Assembly (NCBI RefSeq): GCF_026340675.1
Contig: NZ_JAPEOX010000004.1
Location: 62,001 to 126,000, forward strand
Reading direction: 5' to 3'
DNA from: Streptomyces sp. NBC_01264
GTDB lineage: Bacteria; Actinomycetota; Actinomycetes; Streptomycetales; Streptomycetaceae
DNA: 64,000 bases
Shown here: positions 32,436-41,070 of the stretch, piece by piece
How positions within the stretch are numbered: position 1 is the first letter of the stretch
How the letters are laid out: each line of letters opens with the position of its first letter
Program-made: the position numbers and the translations under genes
The notes under the pieces: model-generated
Seen by the model: the letters and a program-made list of their open reading frames with translations, nothing else
What the model was told of the DNA's origin: nothing
Databases searched by the model: none

Positions 32436-33277
32436 CAGGCACCGCCCCTGGACGAGACGAGGTCCGCCTCGACGACGACCCGCTTGGAGTGGCCGTCCGC
32501 CGGCCAGCAGGTCACGAGGGTGAGCTTGGCCGTGGTGGGGGTGGCGTCCGGCTGGCCGGGGACCTGGGCGATCACGTTCACATCGGTCGGCGCGACCGTA
32601 CGGACTCGGCTGACGGTGTACGTGTAGGTGATGCGGTTCGCGGTGGTCACCGTGATCGCGGCACCGGGGGTGATCCGGTCGACGTCGCGGAAGGCCGGGT
32701 CGGCGACGCCGGAGCGGTGCCCGGCGAGCGCGAAGTTCCCGATCTGGCCGGGCTGTTCGGTGTCGGGGAAGTGGCCGACACCCGCGCGCAGCTGCCGGTC
32801 GCCGACGCCGTCGTACACCGGCTGTGCCCAGTCCTGGCCGAGAGCGGGGATGCGCAGGACCTCGGTGATGTGCCCGCCGGCGCCGCTGCCGTTGTCTCCG
32901 CCGACGGCGTGGTTGCCGCGGGAGGCGGGGTTGCCGCTCTGCCAGTCGGCGAGGGTACGGCTGGCGTCCGTGCGGGCCTTGCCCGTGTGGTCGTCGGGCT
33001 TTTCGCCGGCGCTGGTGGGCGCGGCGGAGGAGGTCAGGGGGTCCGGAGCGGACGCCGTGGTCGGGGCGGCCGAGGCGGATGAGTGGGAACGCGGCGTGGC
33101 GGCCGCGGGCTGGTCGGAGTCGGCGCCGGCCTGGACGAACAGGAGAGCGGCGAAGGTGAGGCCTGTCGCCGCTACGGCTGCGGTCGCGGTGGCGAGCCGG
33201 CGGCGGCTGGGGCGGGAGGTGGTGGGCTCGCGGGAGAAGTCGTCGTCCGGATCGGGTGTACTGGTCGTGCTGCGCAT
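32435..33277 (-). CDS. class F-type sortase
   Basis: A 280-aa transpeptidase anchored by one N-terminal span (about 27-48), followed by a Ser/Ala/Pro/Thr-rich spacer. The catalytic domain begins at RIPALGQDWAQPVY. Active-site residues: His about 187 (FALAGHRSG), Cys about 257 (TLVTCWP) and Arg about 266 (HSKRVVV). Sortases cleave an LPxTG-like signal and join the protein to cell wall or to another protein. AGGAAAG precedes the ATG at 33277. Its likely substrate is encoded 115 bp upstream in the same direction. Confidence 0.9.
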   Translation of the reverse strand: MRSTTSTPDPDDDFSREPTTSRPSRRRLATATAAVAATGLTFAALLFVQAGADSDQPAAATPRSHSSASAAPTTASAPDPLTSSAAPTSAGEKPDDHTGKARTDASRTLADWQSGNPASRGNHAVGGDNGSGAGGHITEVLRIPALGQDWAQPVYDGVGDRQLRAGVGHFPDTEQPGQIGNFALAGHRSGVADPAFRDVDRITPGAAITVTTANRITYTYTVSRVRTVAPTDVNVIAQVPGQPDATPTTAKLTLVTCWPADGHSKRVVVEADLVSSRGGA

Positions 33278-33392
33278 GGGCTTTCCTGCGAGTGAGAGCG
33301 GCGAGTGCCGGGCGGCGCGGTGGCGGCGGGCTGGGAGCGGGCCGCCACCGCGGCCTCGGATCCGCGGAGGCGGATGCCGCGAGCGACGTGGG

Positions 33393-34655
33393 TCAGGCGC
33401 CGGTCTGCGGGAGGACCGGGATGGTGACCGGCCTCGGCTTCGGCTTGGGCTGCTCGGGGATCTTGGTGTCCGTGACGGCGACGGAGACCGTCTTGCCGTC
33501 GGCGACGGAGGCCTTCTGGTCGGCTGCGAGCTGGTAGCCCTCCACGGCCTTCGCCTCGTGCACGGTGTACGTGCCCGGCGCGAGGTCGGTGACCTTCCAG
33601 ATCCCCTCGGCGTCGGTCTTCCCGGAGGCGACCGTCTTGCCGGAGGTGTCCTTGACGTCGAACTCCACACCGGCGAGCGGCTTCTTCGTGTCCGAGGCCG
33701 TCTTGGTGACCGTCAGACCGCCCTTGAGGCCCTCGGCCGTGAGCTGCACACGGGCCTCGGCGCTCGAGGAGCCGCCGGCGAGGAGCAGCCGCTGGGCCTT
33801 CGGGTCGTTGGGGGTGAGGGCGCGCAACTGCGTGGCGGGCAGCGACTTGGCCAGCGCCTTGAAGTCGACCGTGCCGTCCTTGGCCGGGGTGATGGTCGCG
33901 GTGGCGACGCCGTCGGCGTTGGTGGTCACGCTCGCCGCGCCGGCAGCGGCGCCGGAGACGTCGAGGTCGAGCTGGATGCCCGGCACCTTGCGGCCGGAGG
34001 CCGCGGTGACGTCGAGGGTGACCGATGCCTTCACGCCGGCCTTGAGGGGGCGGTCGACCGGCTTGATGTTGATCTTGTAGGGGCCGGCGAAGAGCTGCGC
34101 CTCGTTGAGGTATCCGGTGGCCCACTTCTTGGCGTCCGGAGAGACGTTGGGGTAGCCCAGGCGCTCGAGGGCGCGCTTGCCGTTGGGCAGGGCGTAGGTG
34201 GAGCCCGCCTCGAGGTAGGTGTAGACGACGGCGTCGACCGCGGCCGCCTGCTCGTCGCTGGTGGTCTGTCCGTACTTGCCCAGGACGTAGGCGGCTCGGG
34301 CGACGTCCTCGGCGGACGCGGTCTTGCCGGTGGCCTTGGACGTCCAGGTGCTGGTCGGCCGGGCGGGCCCGTATCCCGAGGCGGCGTCGGGGCCGGCCAG
34401 TTCGGGGTCGGCGCAGTAGGCCAGGCCGTCGACGCCGGGCAGGGTGTGGCCGGGCGCCCCGTAGGCGCCGATGTGTGAGGTGTCCGGCTTGCCGGTGCTG
34501 TCCGGAATCAGGTATCCCGGGCCCCACTTGTCCGCAGCGACCGCGTTCGGCGCCAGCAGGATGCCCGCGCCCAGCGCCACCGCCGTGCCAAGCACGATCG
34601 GATACCGAAATTTGTGGTGGACATGCGGACGGGCGGAAACTTCTGCAACACTCAT
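33393..34655 (-). CDS. secreted SpaA-like surface protein with LPQTG terminus
   Basis: A 420-aa protein. A signal peptide (hydrophobic FRYPIVLGTAVALGAGILLA, cleavage near NAVAA-D) is followed by a region with LAYCADPEL and SDEQAAAVDAVVYTYLEAG that resembles a Cys-Gln thioester adhesion domain (about 70-150). Then comes a Big-like domain (about 180-300) and a prealbumin-like SpaA domain (GLTVTKTASDTKKPLAGVEF, about 310-400). It ends in a Pro/Lys linker and LPQTGA, with no hydrophobic anchor or basic tail after the sorting motif. GGAG precedes the ATG at 34655. The adjacent sortase probably acts on it. Confidence 0.85.
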   Translation of the reverse strand: MSVAEVSARPHVHHKFRYPIVLGTAVALGAGILLAPNAVAADKWGPGYLIPDSTGKPDTSHIGAYGAPGHTLPGVDGLAYCADPELAGPDAASGYGPARPTSTWTSKATGKTASAEDVARAAYVLGKYGQTTSDEQAAAVDAVVYTYLEAGSTYALPNGKRALERLGYPNVSPDAKKWATGYLNEAQLFAGPYKINIKPVDRPLKAGVKASVTLDVTAASGRKVPGIQLDLDVSGAAAGAASVTTNADGVATATITPAKDGTVDFKALAKSLPATQLRALTPNDPKAQRLLLAGGSSSAEARVQLTAEGLKGGLTVTKTASDTKKPLAGVEFDVKDTSGKTVASGKTDAEGIWKVTDLAPGTYTVHEAKAVEGYQLAADQKASVADGKTVSVAVTDTKIPEQPKPKPRPVTIPVLPQTGA

Positions 34656-34948
34656 GCGGATCTCCGTATCGGGGAAACCCACCGGACCCGGCCATGCAGG
34701 TTCCTAGGCCATCATGTGGCTGGGTCCGGTGGACCCGCCCCTGGCAGGAGCGGGCAGTTCATGCTTCGCGCGGGGTCTGGCGGGTACGCATGGCGAGAAG
34801 CGGACACCGCAGAGCGACGAGTGGTGAAGCCGTTCATCAGGTGCGATACTGAAACTTACGGTAGATACGGCAATCGATCAAGCCCGTCTATTACAGTGCT
34901 CAAGTCGCCGCCCCTGGTTGTCTAGACCACCACCTCGCAGGAGTTCAT

Positions 34949-35830
34949 GTGCCCCCACGCCAGTTCGACGGCAGCCGCGTCCGAGCTGTCCGCCGGGGTA
35001 AAGAGCTCAGCCAGAAGCAGCTGGGCGAGATGAACGGCGTCAGCGGCCCGGCCGTCGCACGGTGGGAGAGCGGCCAGGACTTCCCCAAGGGCGAGAAGCT
35101 CCCCGCGCTCGCCGCCTCGCTCGGCCAGCCGCTGGATGACCTGTTCCCCCACGACGGCCCGGTGGACCTGCAACTCCTACGCTGCGACGCCGGCCTGAGC
35201 GTGGCGCAGGCCGCCGCGGTCATCAGCACCAGCCGCGTGCCCCTGAGCAACGCCGAATCCGGCCGTCGCAGGCTCAACGATGCCTACGTGAAGCCGCTCG
35301 CGGACGCCTACGGGGTGACCGAAGCCGAGTTGCTGACCGCGCAGGACCATTCCTTCGGCGTCCGCCCGTCACAGCCCTCCGCCCCGGACGCGCAGTCGGC
35401 CGCTCCCCGTACCGTCGAGGAGAAGATCAACTATCTCCTCCGGCACGGGTACCTCGGCCAGACACCGCCCTCTGACGAAGAGATCGCCGGCGCCGTCAAC
35501 GAACATGCCAGCGAGAGGATCGTCACGGCCGGCGACATCCTCGCGCTCCGCACGGGCGCCGTCACCGACGCCTCCGACGCCGTGCGGGCCGGACTGGCCC
35601 ATGCCCTCCAGGTCGACGCCGCCCTCTTCCAGGACGACGCGGAGGTGAACCCCGCGGCGCGCGAGTTCCTCGAAGCCCTCCGCTTCCTCGGATCGATTCA
35701 CCGCAGGGAGATCCTCGGCCTGGCCGCCCGCGGCAACAGCACGGGCCTGTCACCCGGGATGATGGCCAAGATCAACGAAGTCGTCGGGGAGCTGAAGCAC
35801 AAGCTGCCGGACGTGCAGAGCGGGGAATGA
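34949..35830 (+). CDS. regulator with two XRE domains and an EspR-like C-terminal part
   Basis: A 293-aa DNA-binding protein. Two XRE helix-turn-helix units lie at about 9-65 (LSQKQLGEMNGVSGPAVARW) and 75-130 (LSVAQAAAVISTSRVPLSNA). The C-terminal 145 residues (EEKINYLLRHGYLGQTPPSD through LALRTGAVTDASDAVRAGLA to ILGLAARGNSTGLSP) follow the plan of EspR-type regulators, like the product at 39954. The GTG at 34949 follows AGGAGTT. It lies in an AT-rich upstream region (34830-34900). Likely regulator of the nearby ImmA/MAB_1171c-like genes, by context. Confidence 0.8.
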   Translation: MPPRQFDGSRVRAVRRGKELSQKQLGEMNGVSGPAVARWESGQDFPKGEKLPALAASLGQPLDDLFPHDGPVDLQLLRCDAGLSVAQAAAVISTSRVPLSNAESGRRRLNDAYVKPLADAYGVTEAELLTAQDHSFGVRPSQPSAPDAQSAAPRTVEEKINYLLRHGYLGQTPPSDEEIAGAVNEHASERIVTAGDILALRTGAVTDASDAVRAGLAHALQVDAALFQDDAEVNPAAREFLEALRFLGSIHRREILGLAARGNSTGLSPGMMAKINEVVGELKHKLPDVQSGE

Positions 35831-35901
35831 CGCCGGCCTCGGAGATGCCGCGCTGGCGTGACGACTACCTGCGCATCGACCCGAGTACGGTGCTCAGGCA
35901 C

Positions 35902-35956
35902 AACGACGAAGCCCTGCCGACCCGAACTAGTTTCGGGCCGGCAGGGCTTCGTCGTT
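35902..35956. terminator. very long bidirectional hairpin
   Basis: The 55-bp element is an inverted repeat: 18 perfect base pairs at the base, one mismatch, then six more pairs around a short CTAG-containing loop. It stands between convergent genes ending at 35830 and 35975. Confidence 0.9.
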
Positions 35957-35974
35957 GCGCCTCGGGGGCCGCTC

Positions 35975-36625
35975 TCAATGGGCGTCTGCGAGCTCCACGC
36001 CGAACAGCTTCGAGAGCTGGGCGACGGTCTGCTGCGGGTCCGTCGCGTGCACGCCGGCGAAACCGAGCGCTTCCGCGGCCTTGACGTACGCCTCGGTGTC
36101 GTCGACGAACACGCACTCCTCGGCGGTCAGGCCCAGCTCCTTCAGCGCGATCCGGAAGAGGTCCGAGTCCGGCTTGCGCATCCGGTGGTGCTCAGAGATC
36201 ACCACGCTGTCGTAGAGCGCCTCGAGCTCGTAGCCGTCGTAGAGGTCCCAGGGGGCGAGGCCCACGCTGTTCGACAGGATGCCGACCTTGATCCCGGCCC
36301 GCTGTGCCGCCGCAGCGGCGGCGATCATCACCGGCTCCGGGCGCAGGTCGGCGAAAATCCGGCCCATCAGGTTGTCCGGGGCGACTCCGAGCTTCACGGC
36401 CGCGGCCTCGTTCCACTCGGTCTGGCTGATCGCGCCGCGCTCCAGATCACTGGTCAGCCGGACGCCCTCCTCGTCCTGGTACAGCGCCGCGATGCACGCG
36501 CCCTTCGGCAGTCCTTCGCGCTTCTCGAAAGCCAGCACTGCAGGCAGGAGCGGCGAGGTGAAAACTCCTCCGAAGTCGAGGAGGAGGCCGATGGGAGCTT
36601 CCGGGGCGGAGGTTTCTTGAGACAT
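35975..36625 (-). CDS. HAD-superfamily hydrolase
   Basis: A 216-aa HAD phosphatase-like enzyme. Motif I is LLLDFGGVF (nucleophile Asp17; the usual second Asp is Gly, as in haloacid-dehalogenase and epoxide-hydrolase-type members). Motif II is GILSNS, motif III Lys is in RKPDSDLF and motif IV is CVFVDDTEAY. The cap domain is inserted after motif I. It is of the YihX/epoxide-hydrolase N-terminal-like group. The substrate is unknown. It runs toward the EspR-like regulator gene and away from the MAB_1171c-like gene by about 300 bp. Confidence 0.9.
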   Translation of the reverse strand: MSQETSAPEAPIGLLLDFGGVFTSPLLPAVLAFEKREGLPKGACIAALYQDEEGVRLTSDLERGAISQTEWNEAAAVKLGVAPDNLMGRIFADLRPEPVMIAAAAAAQRAGIKVGILSNSVGLAPWDLYDGYELEALYDSVVISEHHRMRKPDSDLFRIALKELGLTAEECVFVDDTEAYVKAAEALGFAGVHATDPQQTVAQLSKLFGVELADAH

Positions 36626-36929
36626 GCAGGAACTCCATCAATGAGGATTTGGACGGCGCTCAGATCAGACATCCTCTGCGCGTCGCGTGCCGGATTCGGC
36701 GGAACTTGCGGGTGGGACAAGGGGCACCGCCCGTAGCTTCCAACACGGTATCATCCGCATTTTTGCCGGGTCGGAAGTGCCCCGAGTCGGTTAAGACATA
36801 GACGGCACCTGCGCCGCCTCTCCCCGTGCGCTTGACAGCGAGATCACGAGAAAGCCGAGTCTTACTGACGGGCACGGGCTTAAAGGGACTGGAAATCTCT
36901 CCCTGGCAGCCGGGACTTGTCGCATCAGG

Positions 36930-38153
36930 TCAAACTTCCAGCTCTGCAGATTGATTCAGGAGGTCGCGAACCTGATCCGTGGTGATGCCGGCGTAGACCG
37001 CGCTCACCCGCGTGAGCCAGGCTGCTTCGCTTTCGGTGTCGACGAAGGGTTTCGCCTGCAGCGGCCCTGCAGCGTGCTGGCTGGGTTTGGTGGTGGCAGC
37101 GGCCCGGAGCGCCGCCTTGATCCAGTACGCCTCTGCCGCCGGCTCGGGATCAGGGTGTGAAGCAGTCGTGTCCTCCGCAGCGAACAGCAGCCCCTCCGGA
37201 GCGTAGTACCGCAGCTGTTCGCAGGCGTCCGCGATGTCCTGAGTCCACCGGTCCAGGTGGACGTCGCTGGGGACACGCATGTGGGCGAGTTCGGTCAGCC
37301 GCGATCCGGGCTCGTACAGGCTCGTCCCCGGAAAGGCCGCCACCAGGTCGAACCAGAGCGGGTGGAGCTTGTACAGGGTGCGCCAGGTCCTCCAGCGGGC
37401 GGCAGCGGCGCTGGTGGTGGGAATGCTCGCGCCTACCGCAACGATCAGGAACAGAACGTCCATCCATATCACCGTGGCGTTGATCAGCGTCTCCATCAGC
37501 GAGGGACGCAGCGGGAACGCGACCGCGGTCCAGATGATGGCGACGCGGGCCATGGTGTGGGCCAACCCCATCCACATCGAGACGGCCATCAGGACCAGCC
37601 CGACGCGCATGCTGGTTCTCTCGGCCGTTCGTGCGGCCCTCGTCCACTGATAGCCGCAGACCGCAGTCGTGGTGAATGGGAAGAAATAGAAGACGGTCAT
37701 GTAGACCGCGGCGCCCCATTCGCCGGAGTGATCAATTATGAAGTTTTCGCTCGGCGTGTCCCGATTCACCACGGTGAAGAAAAGGATCGTAAGCAGAACA
37801 ACACCTATCGCGCCCGCCCTATACGAAGCGCGGGAGATCCAGCGCGAGACGGCGACATGGCGAGGCACGACAGGCTCTGAAGTTTTTCCATAACTGATCG
37901 CGACGTAGGCCAACACCGCCACGACGGCGGCGGTACTGGCGAAGTGACGGAACAGGGTCGTCAGGTCGACGACAGGAATTCGCTCCGCTGCAACCACTGC
38001 TGCGGGCGTGTAGAGCCACAGGGCGACAGCGAAGCCGGCGTACCCGCCCCAGAGGGCTCGGCGGTGTGCGTCGCCGTACCGGACGGCCGGGAATCGCCAA
38101 ACGGCTATGACGGTCATCACCGTCGCGGTGAGGTACTGGAAGAACTCGAGCAC
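36930..38153 (-). CDS. MAB_1171c-type seven-helix membrane protein
   Basis: A 407-aa protein with seven predicted spans in the first 250 residues (for example FFQYLTATVMTVIAVWRF, ALWGGYAGFAVALWLYTPAA, INATVIWMDVLFLIVAVGAS) and a cytoplasmic C-terminal 150 residues beginning RWRTWRTLYKLHPLWFDLVA. This plan matches the family usually annotated MAB_1171c putative transporter, found beside XRE and ImmA/IrrE genes in actinobacteria. GTG 38153 follows AGGGG. It has the same length as the protein at 41071. Transport is assumed from annotation habit, not shown. Confidence 0.8.
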   Translation of the reverse strand: MLEFFQYLTATVMTVIAVWRFPAVRYGDAHRRALWGGYAGFAVALWLYTPAAVVAAERIPVVDLTTLFRHFASTAAVVAVLAYVAISYGKTSEPVVPRHVAVSRWISRASYRAGAIGVVLLTILFFTVVNRDTPSENFIIDHSGEWGAAVYMTVFYFFPFTTTAVCGYQWTRAARTAERTSMRVGLVLMAVSMWMGLAHTMARVAIIWTAVAFPLRPSLMETLINATVIWMDVLFLIVAVGASIPTTSAAAARWRTWRTLYKLHPLWFDLVAAFPGTSLYEPGSRLTELAHMRVPSDVHLDRWTQDIADACEQLRYYAPEGLLFAAEDTTASHPDPEPAAEAYWIKAALRAAATTKPSQHAAGPLQAKPFVDTESEAAWLTRVSAVYAGITTDQVRDLLNQSAELEV

Positions 38154-38256
38154 GTAGTCCCCTGGGGGTCACGGTTGATGCACCCGTGGTCGGCAGCTGA
38201 TTGGCGTGGGCGGCGACAGCGTCAGAGCTGGCAGCCCCGCCCTTGGTGACCGCTTC

Positions 38257-38820
38257 TCATCTGCGGTGAAAGCCGCGCCGCGGTGGGGCGACGGGGTGGG
38301 ACAGGGACGATTCCAGGAGGCTGACCATGTCGTCGCCCGCGATCGGCTGACGCCGGGCCAGCCGCTTGATCAAGGACGCCGACAGCTCGGCCTGCTTCTC
38401 CTCCGGGCTGTCGAAGTTGACCCGCCCTTGGACCAGGGCTGCGGGGAAGCGCCTCAGCACTTCCTGACGAATGTGCTCGGGCACATACCGCTCGATCTCC
38501 GCACTCGTCATCGAGGTTCCGTGGTCCAGCCACTCGTGCGCGAGCTCGTGGAGGATGATGTGCTCGGTCTGGTTGCGACTCGATCGCCGGCGGTAGAGCA
38601 CGATCGTGAACTCCGGCGTCTTGAGCCGAAGGCCGCAAGCCGAGCCGAGCCCCCCGTCCGGATCGTCCAGCGGCAGCAGGCGGATCTGGCGGCTCAGGGC
38701 GTGTTCCATGTTGCGCACCAGCGCCTCGACGCTGAAGGGGGCCGGGATGGGCAGGTCGGCGAGCAGCCTCTCGCACTCCTTCATGAGCGCGCGTCGTGCA
38801 GGGTCACCACGCCAACGCAT
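38257..38820 (-). CDS. ImmA/IrrE-type metallopeptidase
   Basis: A 187-aa protein with the zinc motif HELAHEWLDH (HExxH, about 100-109), preceded by the beta strand FTIVLYRRRSSRNQTEHII. Peptidases of this group cut XRE-family repressors or anti-sigma-like partners on a signal. GAGGGAG precedes the ATG at 38820, and the longer frame upstream is not credible. It is 103 bp ahead of the MAB_1171c-like gene in the same direction. No XRE gene is directly upstream; the nearest EspR-like regulators are at 34949 and 39954. Confidence 0.88.
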   Translation of the reverse strand: MRWRGDPARRALMKECERLLADLPIPAPFSVEALVRNMEHALSRQIRLLPLDDPDGGLGSACGLRLKTPEFTIVLYRRRSSRNQTEHIILHELAHEWLDHGTSMTSAEIERYVPEHIRQEVLRRFPAALVQGRVNFDSPEEKQAELSASLIKRLARRQPIAGDDMVSLLESSLSHPVAPPRRGFHRR

Positions 38821-39002
38821 AATCGCTCCCTCGAAGTGGACTGCTTGTTCGACGTCCGTGTCCCGACCGGGCGCCTGCACGAGGGTCACCAGCCTTCGAC
38901 GGCTCGGACCCGAGGTACACGCCGGCCAGGAGGCGCAAGCGCCGGCCGCCGATCTTACTGAGTAGTAGGACAAGTCCCTCTAGCGTGGACGTGCTGCGAA
39001 GG

Positions 39003-39077
39003 TCACCGCAACGCAATACCCACACCACCCGCGCCCACTGCGACGACGTAGTTCAGCCGTGGCACCCACCACTTCAT
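39003..39077 (-). CDS. 24-residue reading frame with strong ribosome site
   Basis: ATG 39077 follows GGAGGAGG with four bases between, an unusually strong site. The peptide starts MKWWVPRLNYVVAV, continues hydrophobic and Gly/Val-rich, and ends ALR. It points to the ImmA/IrrE-type gene 183 bp away. It could be a leader or signalling peptide for the membrane protein/protease module, or chance. No family can be assigned at this length. Confidence 0.35.
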   Translation of the reverse strand: MKWWVPRLNYVVAVGAGGVGIALR

Positions 39078-39504
39078 CCGTCCTCCTCCCCCATCGCGCC
39101 GATCTTCAGGCGCCCCCAGTTCAACACAAACACACGTTCTATTACTGCGTCGAGTCAGTTCGCCGGCGCGCATGGCTTGATCACCCTCCGTGATCGCGGC
39201 CTGGCGTGAGGCGACGCCGCAGCCTTGCGGGACAGCGAGGTCACGAGGCATCCAGGGGTCGCACTACGCGCACCCGCGCCGCCCATGCACACGTGGTAAT
39301 TTCCGCCTCGCGAACAGAGCTTCTCCCCGTCCGGCGCTATTCGGACATCACGCCGAATCTGGTTACAGATCCCCCTGGACGAGAATCTATCGACCGTCGC
39401 GCCGACTGCCGCATAAAGAGAGTACTTGCAGGTCATAAGGCATGACGGGGATGCCTTAGCCTGTTGCCGCAGTCAACTAACACCCATGCGCGAGGAAGGG
39501 TTCC
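39078..39504. other. gene-poor stretch
   Basis: I see no supported gene in these 430 bases. Base composition is less GC-rich than the surroundings and codon bias is weak in every frame. It holds an 8-bp inverted repeat at 39436-39458 and probably the promoters for the two diverging modules. Confidence 0.5.
39436..39458. promoter_or_regulatory. 8-bp inverted repeat, operator candidate
   Basis: TAAGGCAT (39436-39443) and ATGCCTTA (39451-39458) are perfect inverted arms with a 7-bp spacer, 47 bp before the weak reading frame at 39505. It lies at the centre of the two mirrored modules. Confidence 0.4.
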
Positions 39505-39894
39505 ATGCGCCCTATCGACATGGAGTCCTGCGACGGACCCGTCATATCGAGGCCCGCCGAAAGAGTCTGCGCCGACAGAGGGTCCCGGTCTCAGCCCCGC
39601 CCACCGGAGGTGGAGGTCCGCGCTGCGACCCCGACTTCCCTCCTGGTCCGGACCGGGACCGCTGCCTGCCGCCTGCCCGAGACGCTCAGTAGTCGAACGG
39701 CCGAAATCGGATCGGCCGCCCGCCGCGTGGAGGCGTCGGCATGTCGGGATGCTCCGCCCGGCGTTCCCCCGGCCGGCTCGGCGGTCTCGCGAGTCCGCCA
39801 GCGTGATCTTCACAGGTGCTTCCCGGTGCTCATGTCGTGGACTTCGCGCAGGTCCAGGCACTTCTCTACGTCTTCCTTACCGACGCGAACCTAA
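39505..39894 (+). CDS. doubtful 129-aa reading frame
   Basis: AGGAAGGG lies four bases before the ATG, which is good. However, third-position G/C is only about 80 percent, Arg and Ser are overrepresented and no protein pattern is visible. The end overlaps the AT-rich region in front of the EspR-like gene. It may be a short or decaying gene, or chance. Confidence 0.25.
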   Translation: MRPIDMESCDGPVISRPAERVCADRGSRSQPRPPEVEVRAATPTSLLVRTGTAACRLPETLSSRTAEIGSAARRVEASACRDAPPGVPPAGSAVSRVRQRDLHRCFPVLMSWTSRRSRHFSTSSLPTRT

Positions 39895-39953
39895 CTTTTC
39901 GATCAAACAACGTCAACTATAGTTTAGTCATCACCAACAAGGAGCAGCGCATC

Positions 39954-40442
39954 GTGGCCCAAGCAGGCGAATCACTGGACAGCGGGACGCAGGATCCACC
40001 GCACACCGTTCCCGTACCTGGCCCAGGGGCCCCGTTCGCCGACAGGCTCAACTACCTCTTCGACCGGGTCCGGCCCCCAGGGGCCGACGAGTACACCAAC
40101 GCCCACGTGGCCCGGACCATCTCGTCGTACGGCGACGACAGCGTCACTCCGGCCTACATCGGCCTGCTGCGGAAGGGGCAGCGGAGCCCGACGGTTCCGC
40201 TCGTCCCGCTCTTCGCCCGGTTCTTCGGTGTGGAGGGCGGCTACTTCGTCGAGGACGAAGTGACGCGAAGGGTGACATCTCAGTTCGAGTTCCTCAGGAA
40301 GCTGAGCCAGGCCGGTGTGAAACAGATCGCACTTCGTGCGATCGGTCTCTCCCCTCAGAGCCTGGGCGAGGTTATGAAGAAGATCGATGACGTGCGGAAA
40401 CGCGACGGCCTGCCGGACGACCCGGACAGGGACCTGCCGTGA
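39954..40442 (+). CDS. EspR-like transcription regulator
   Basis: A 162-aa protein. FADRLNYLFDRVRPPGADEY, then VTPAYIGLLRKGQRSPTVPL, then LFARFFGVEGGYFVEDE and a C-terminal helical dimerisation part (FLRKLSQAGVKQIALRAIGL, KIDDVRKRDGL) follow mycobacterial EspR along its length. EspR controls the ESX-1 secretion system of M. tuberculosis; Streptomyces has many relatives with unknown targets. GTG 39954 follows AAGGAG by nine bases. The AT-rich segment just upstream (39895-39940) includes the palindrome AACTATAGTT, a likely autoregulatory site. ImmA/IrrE and MAB_1171c-like genes follow directly. Confidence 0.85.
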   Translation: MAQAGESLDSGTQDPPHTVPVPGPGAPFADRLNYLFDRVRPPGADEYTNAHVARTISSYGDDSVTPAYIGLLRKGQRSPTVPLVPLFARFFGVEGGYFVEDEVTRRVTSQFEFLRKLSQAGVKQIALRAIGLSPQSLGEVMKKIDDVRKRDGLPDDPDRDLP

Positions 40443-40499
40443 CCGGCGTTTACGCTCGATCTTCTGCGGCACCTGAGCCGGCACCCGAAAGGATCTCGC

Positions 40500-41057
40500 A
40501 TGTGGCACAGCCGACGTGAGCGCAGGCCCGTCGATGAAGCCGACGAGGTCGAGCGCCGCATCCGGGCCTTCATCAAGGAGCTGGAGCTTCCTCCAGTCGA
40601 CAGTGTCCTGGAGCTGCTGCCGTTCATGGCGGAGCGGATGCAGCGCGACATCCAGCTCATGCCCTTCGTGCCGGACCGCTCGGACCCCGATGCCCTGGAC
40701 CCGTCGTCCCCGTGCGGGGTGCTGATGTCGACGGACGACACCGACTTCCTGTTCTTCGACAACGGCGTCAGCCCCGCGTACAGCGAGATCACCGCCGGCC
40801 ACGAGTTCGCCCACATGCTTCTGCACCGCGACAGGAAGTCCTCGCTCAGCGTCGAGAACCTCGGCGGCCTGATCACGGACATCGACCCGTCCACCGTCCG
40901 GCTCGTTCTCGGCCGGAGCCGCTTCACCGAACCCGACGAGTTCGAAGCCGAGATGTTCGGCACCCTCCTCCAGGAGCATGTGAGCGCCTCTCGCGCCGCG
41001 GTCTCACGCCGCACCTCCCAGGAATCCGACCCCATAGCCCGCACGCTGCTGCGTTGA
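40500..41057 (+). CDS. ImmA/IrrE-type metallopeptidase
   Basis: A 185-aa protein with the zinc motif in ITAGHEFAHMLLHRDRKSSL (HExxH about 102-106) and a downstream acidic helix in DEFEAEMFGTLL with the likely third ligand. GAAAGGA precedes the ATG. It is 57 bp after the EspR-like gene and 13 bp before the membrane protein gene. It is similar in size and role to the product at 38257, though the two differ clearly in sequence. Confidence 0.88.
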   Translation: MWHSRRERRPVDEADEVERRIRAFIKELELPPVDSVLELLPFMAERMQRDIQLMPFVPDRSDPDALDPSSPCGVLMSTDDTDFLFFDNGVSPAYSEITAGHEFAHMLLHRDRKSSLSVENLGGLITDIDPSTVRLVLGRSRFTEPDEFEAEMFGTLLQEHVSASRAAVSRRTSQESDPIARTLLR

Positions 41058-41070
41058 CCGAGTAGGGCCC

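Noticed and set aside
35827..36084. An 85-codon frame starting ATGA at the end of the EspR-like regulator
   Set aside because: It runs straight through the 55-bp terminator hairpin and into the antisense of the HAD gene, so it is unlikely to be translated usefully.
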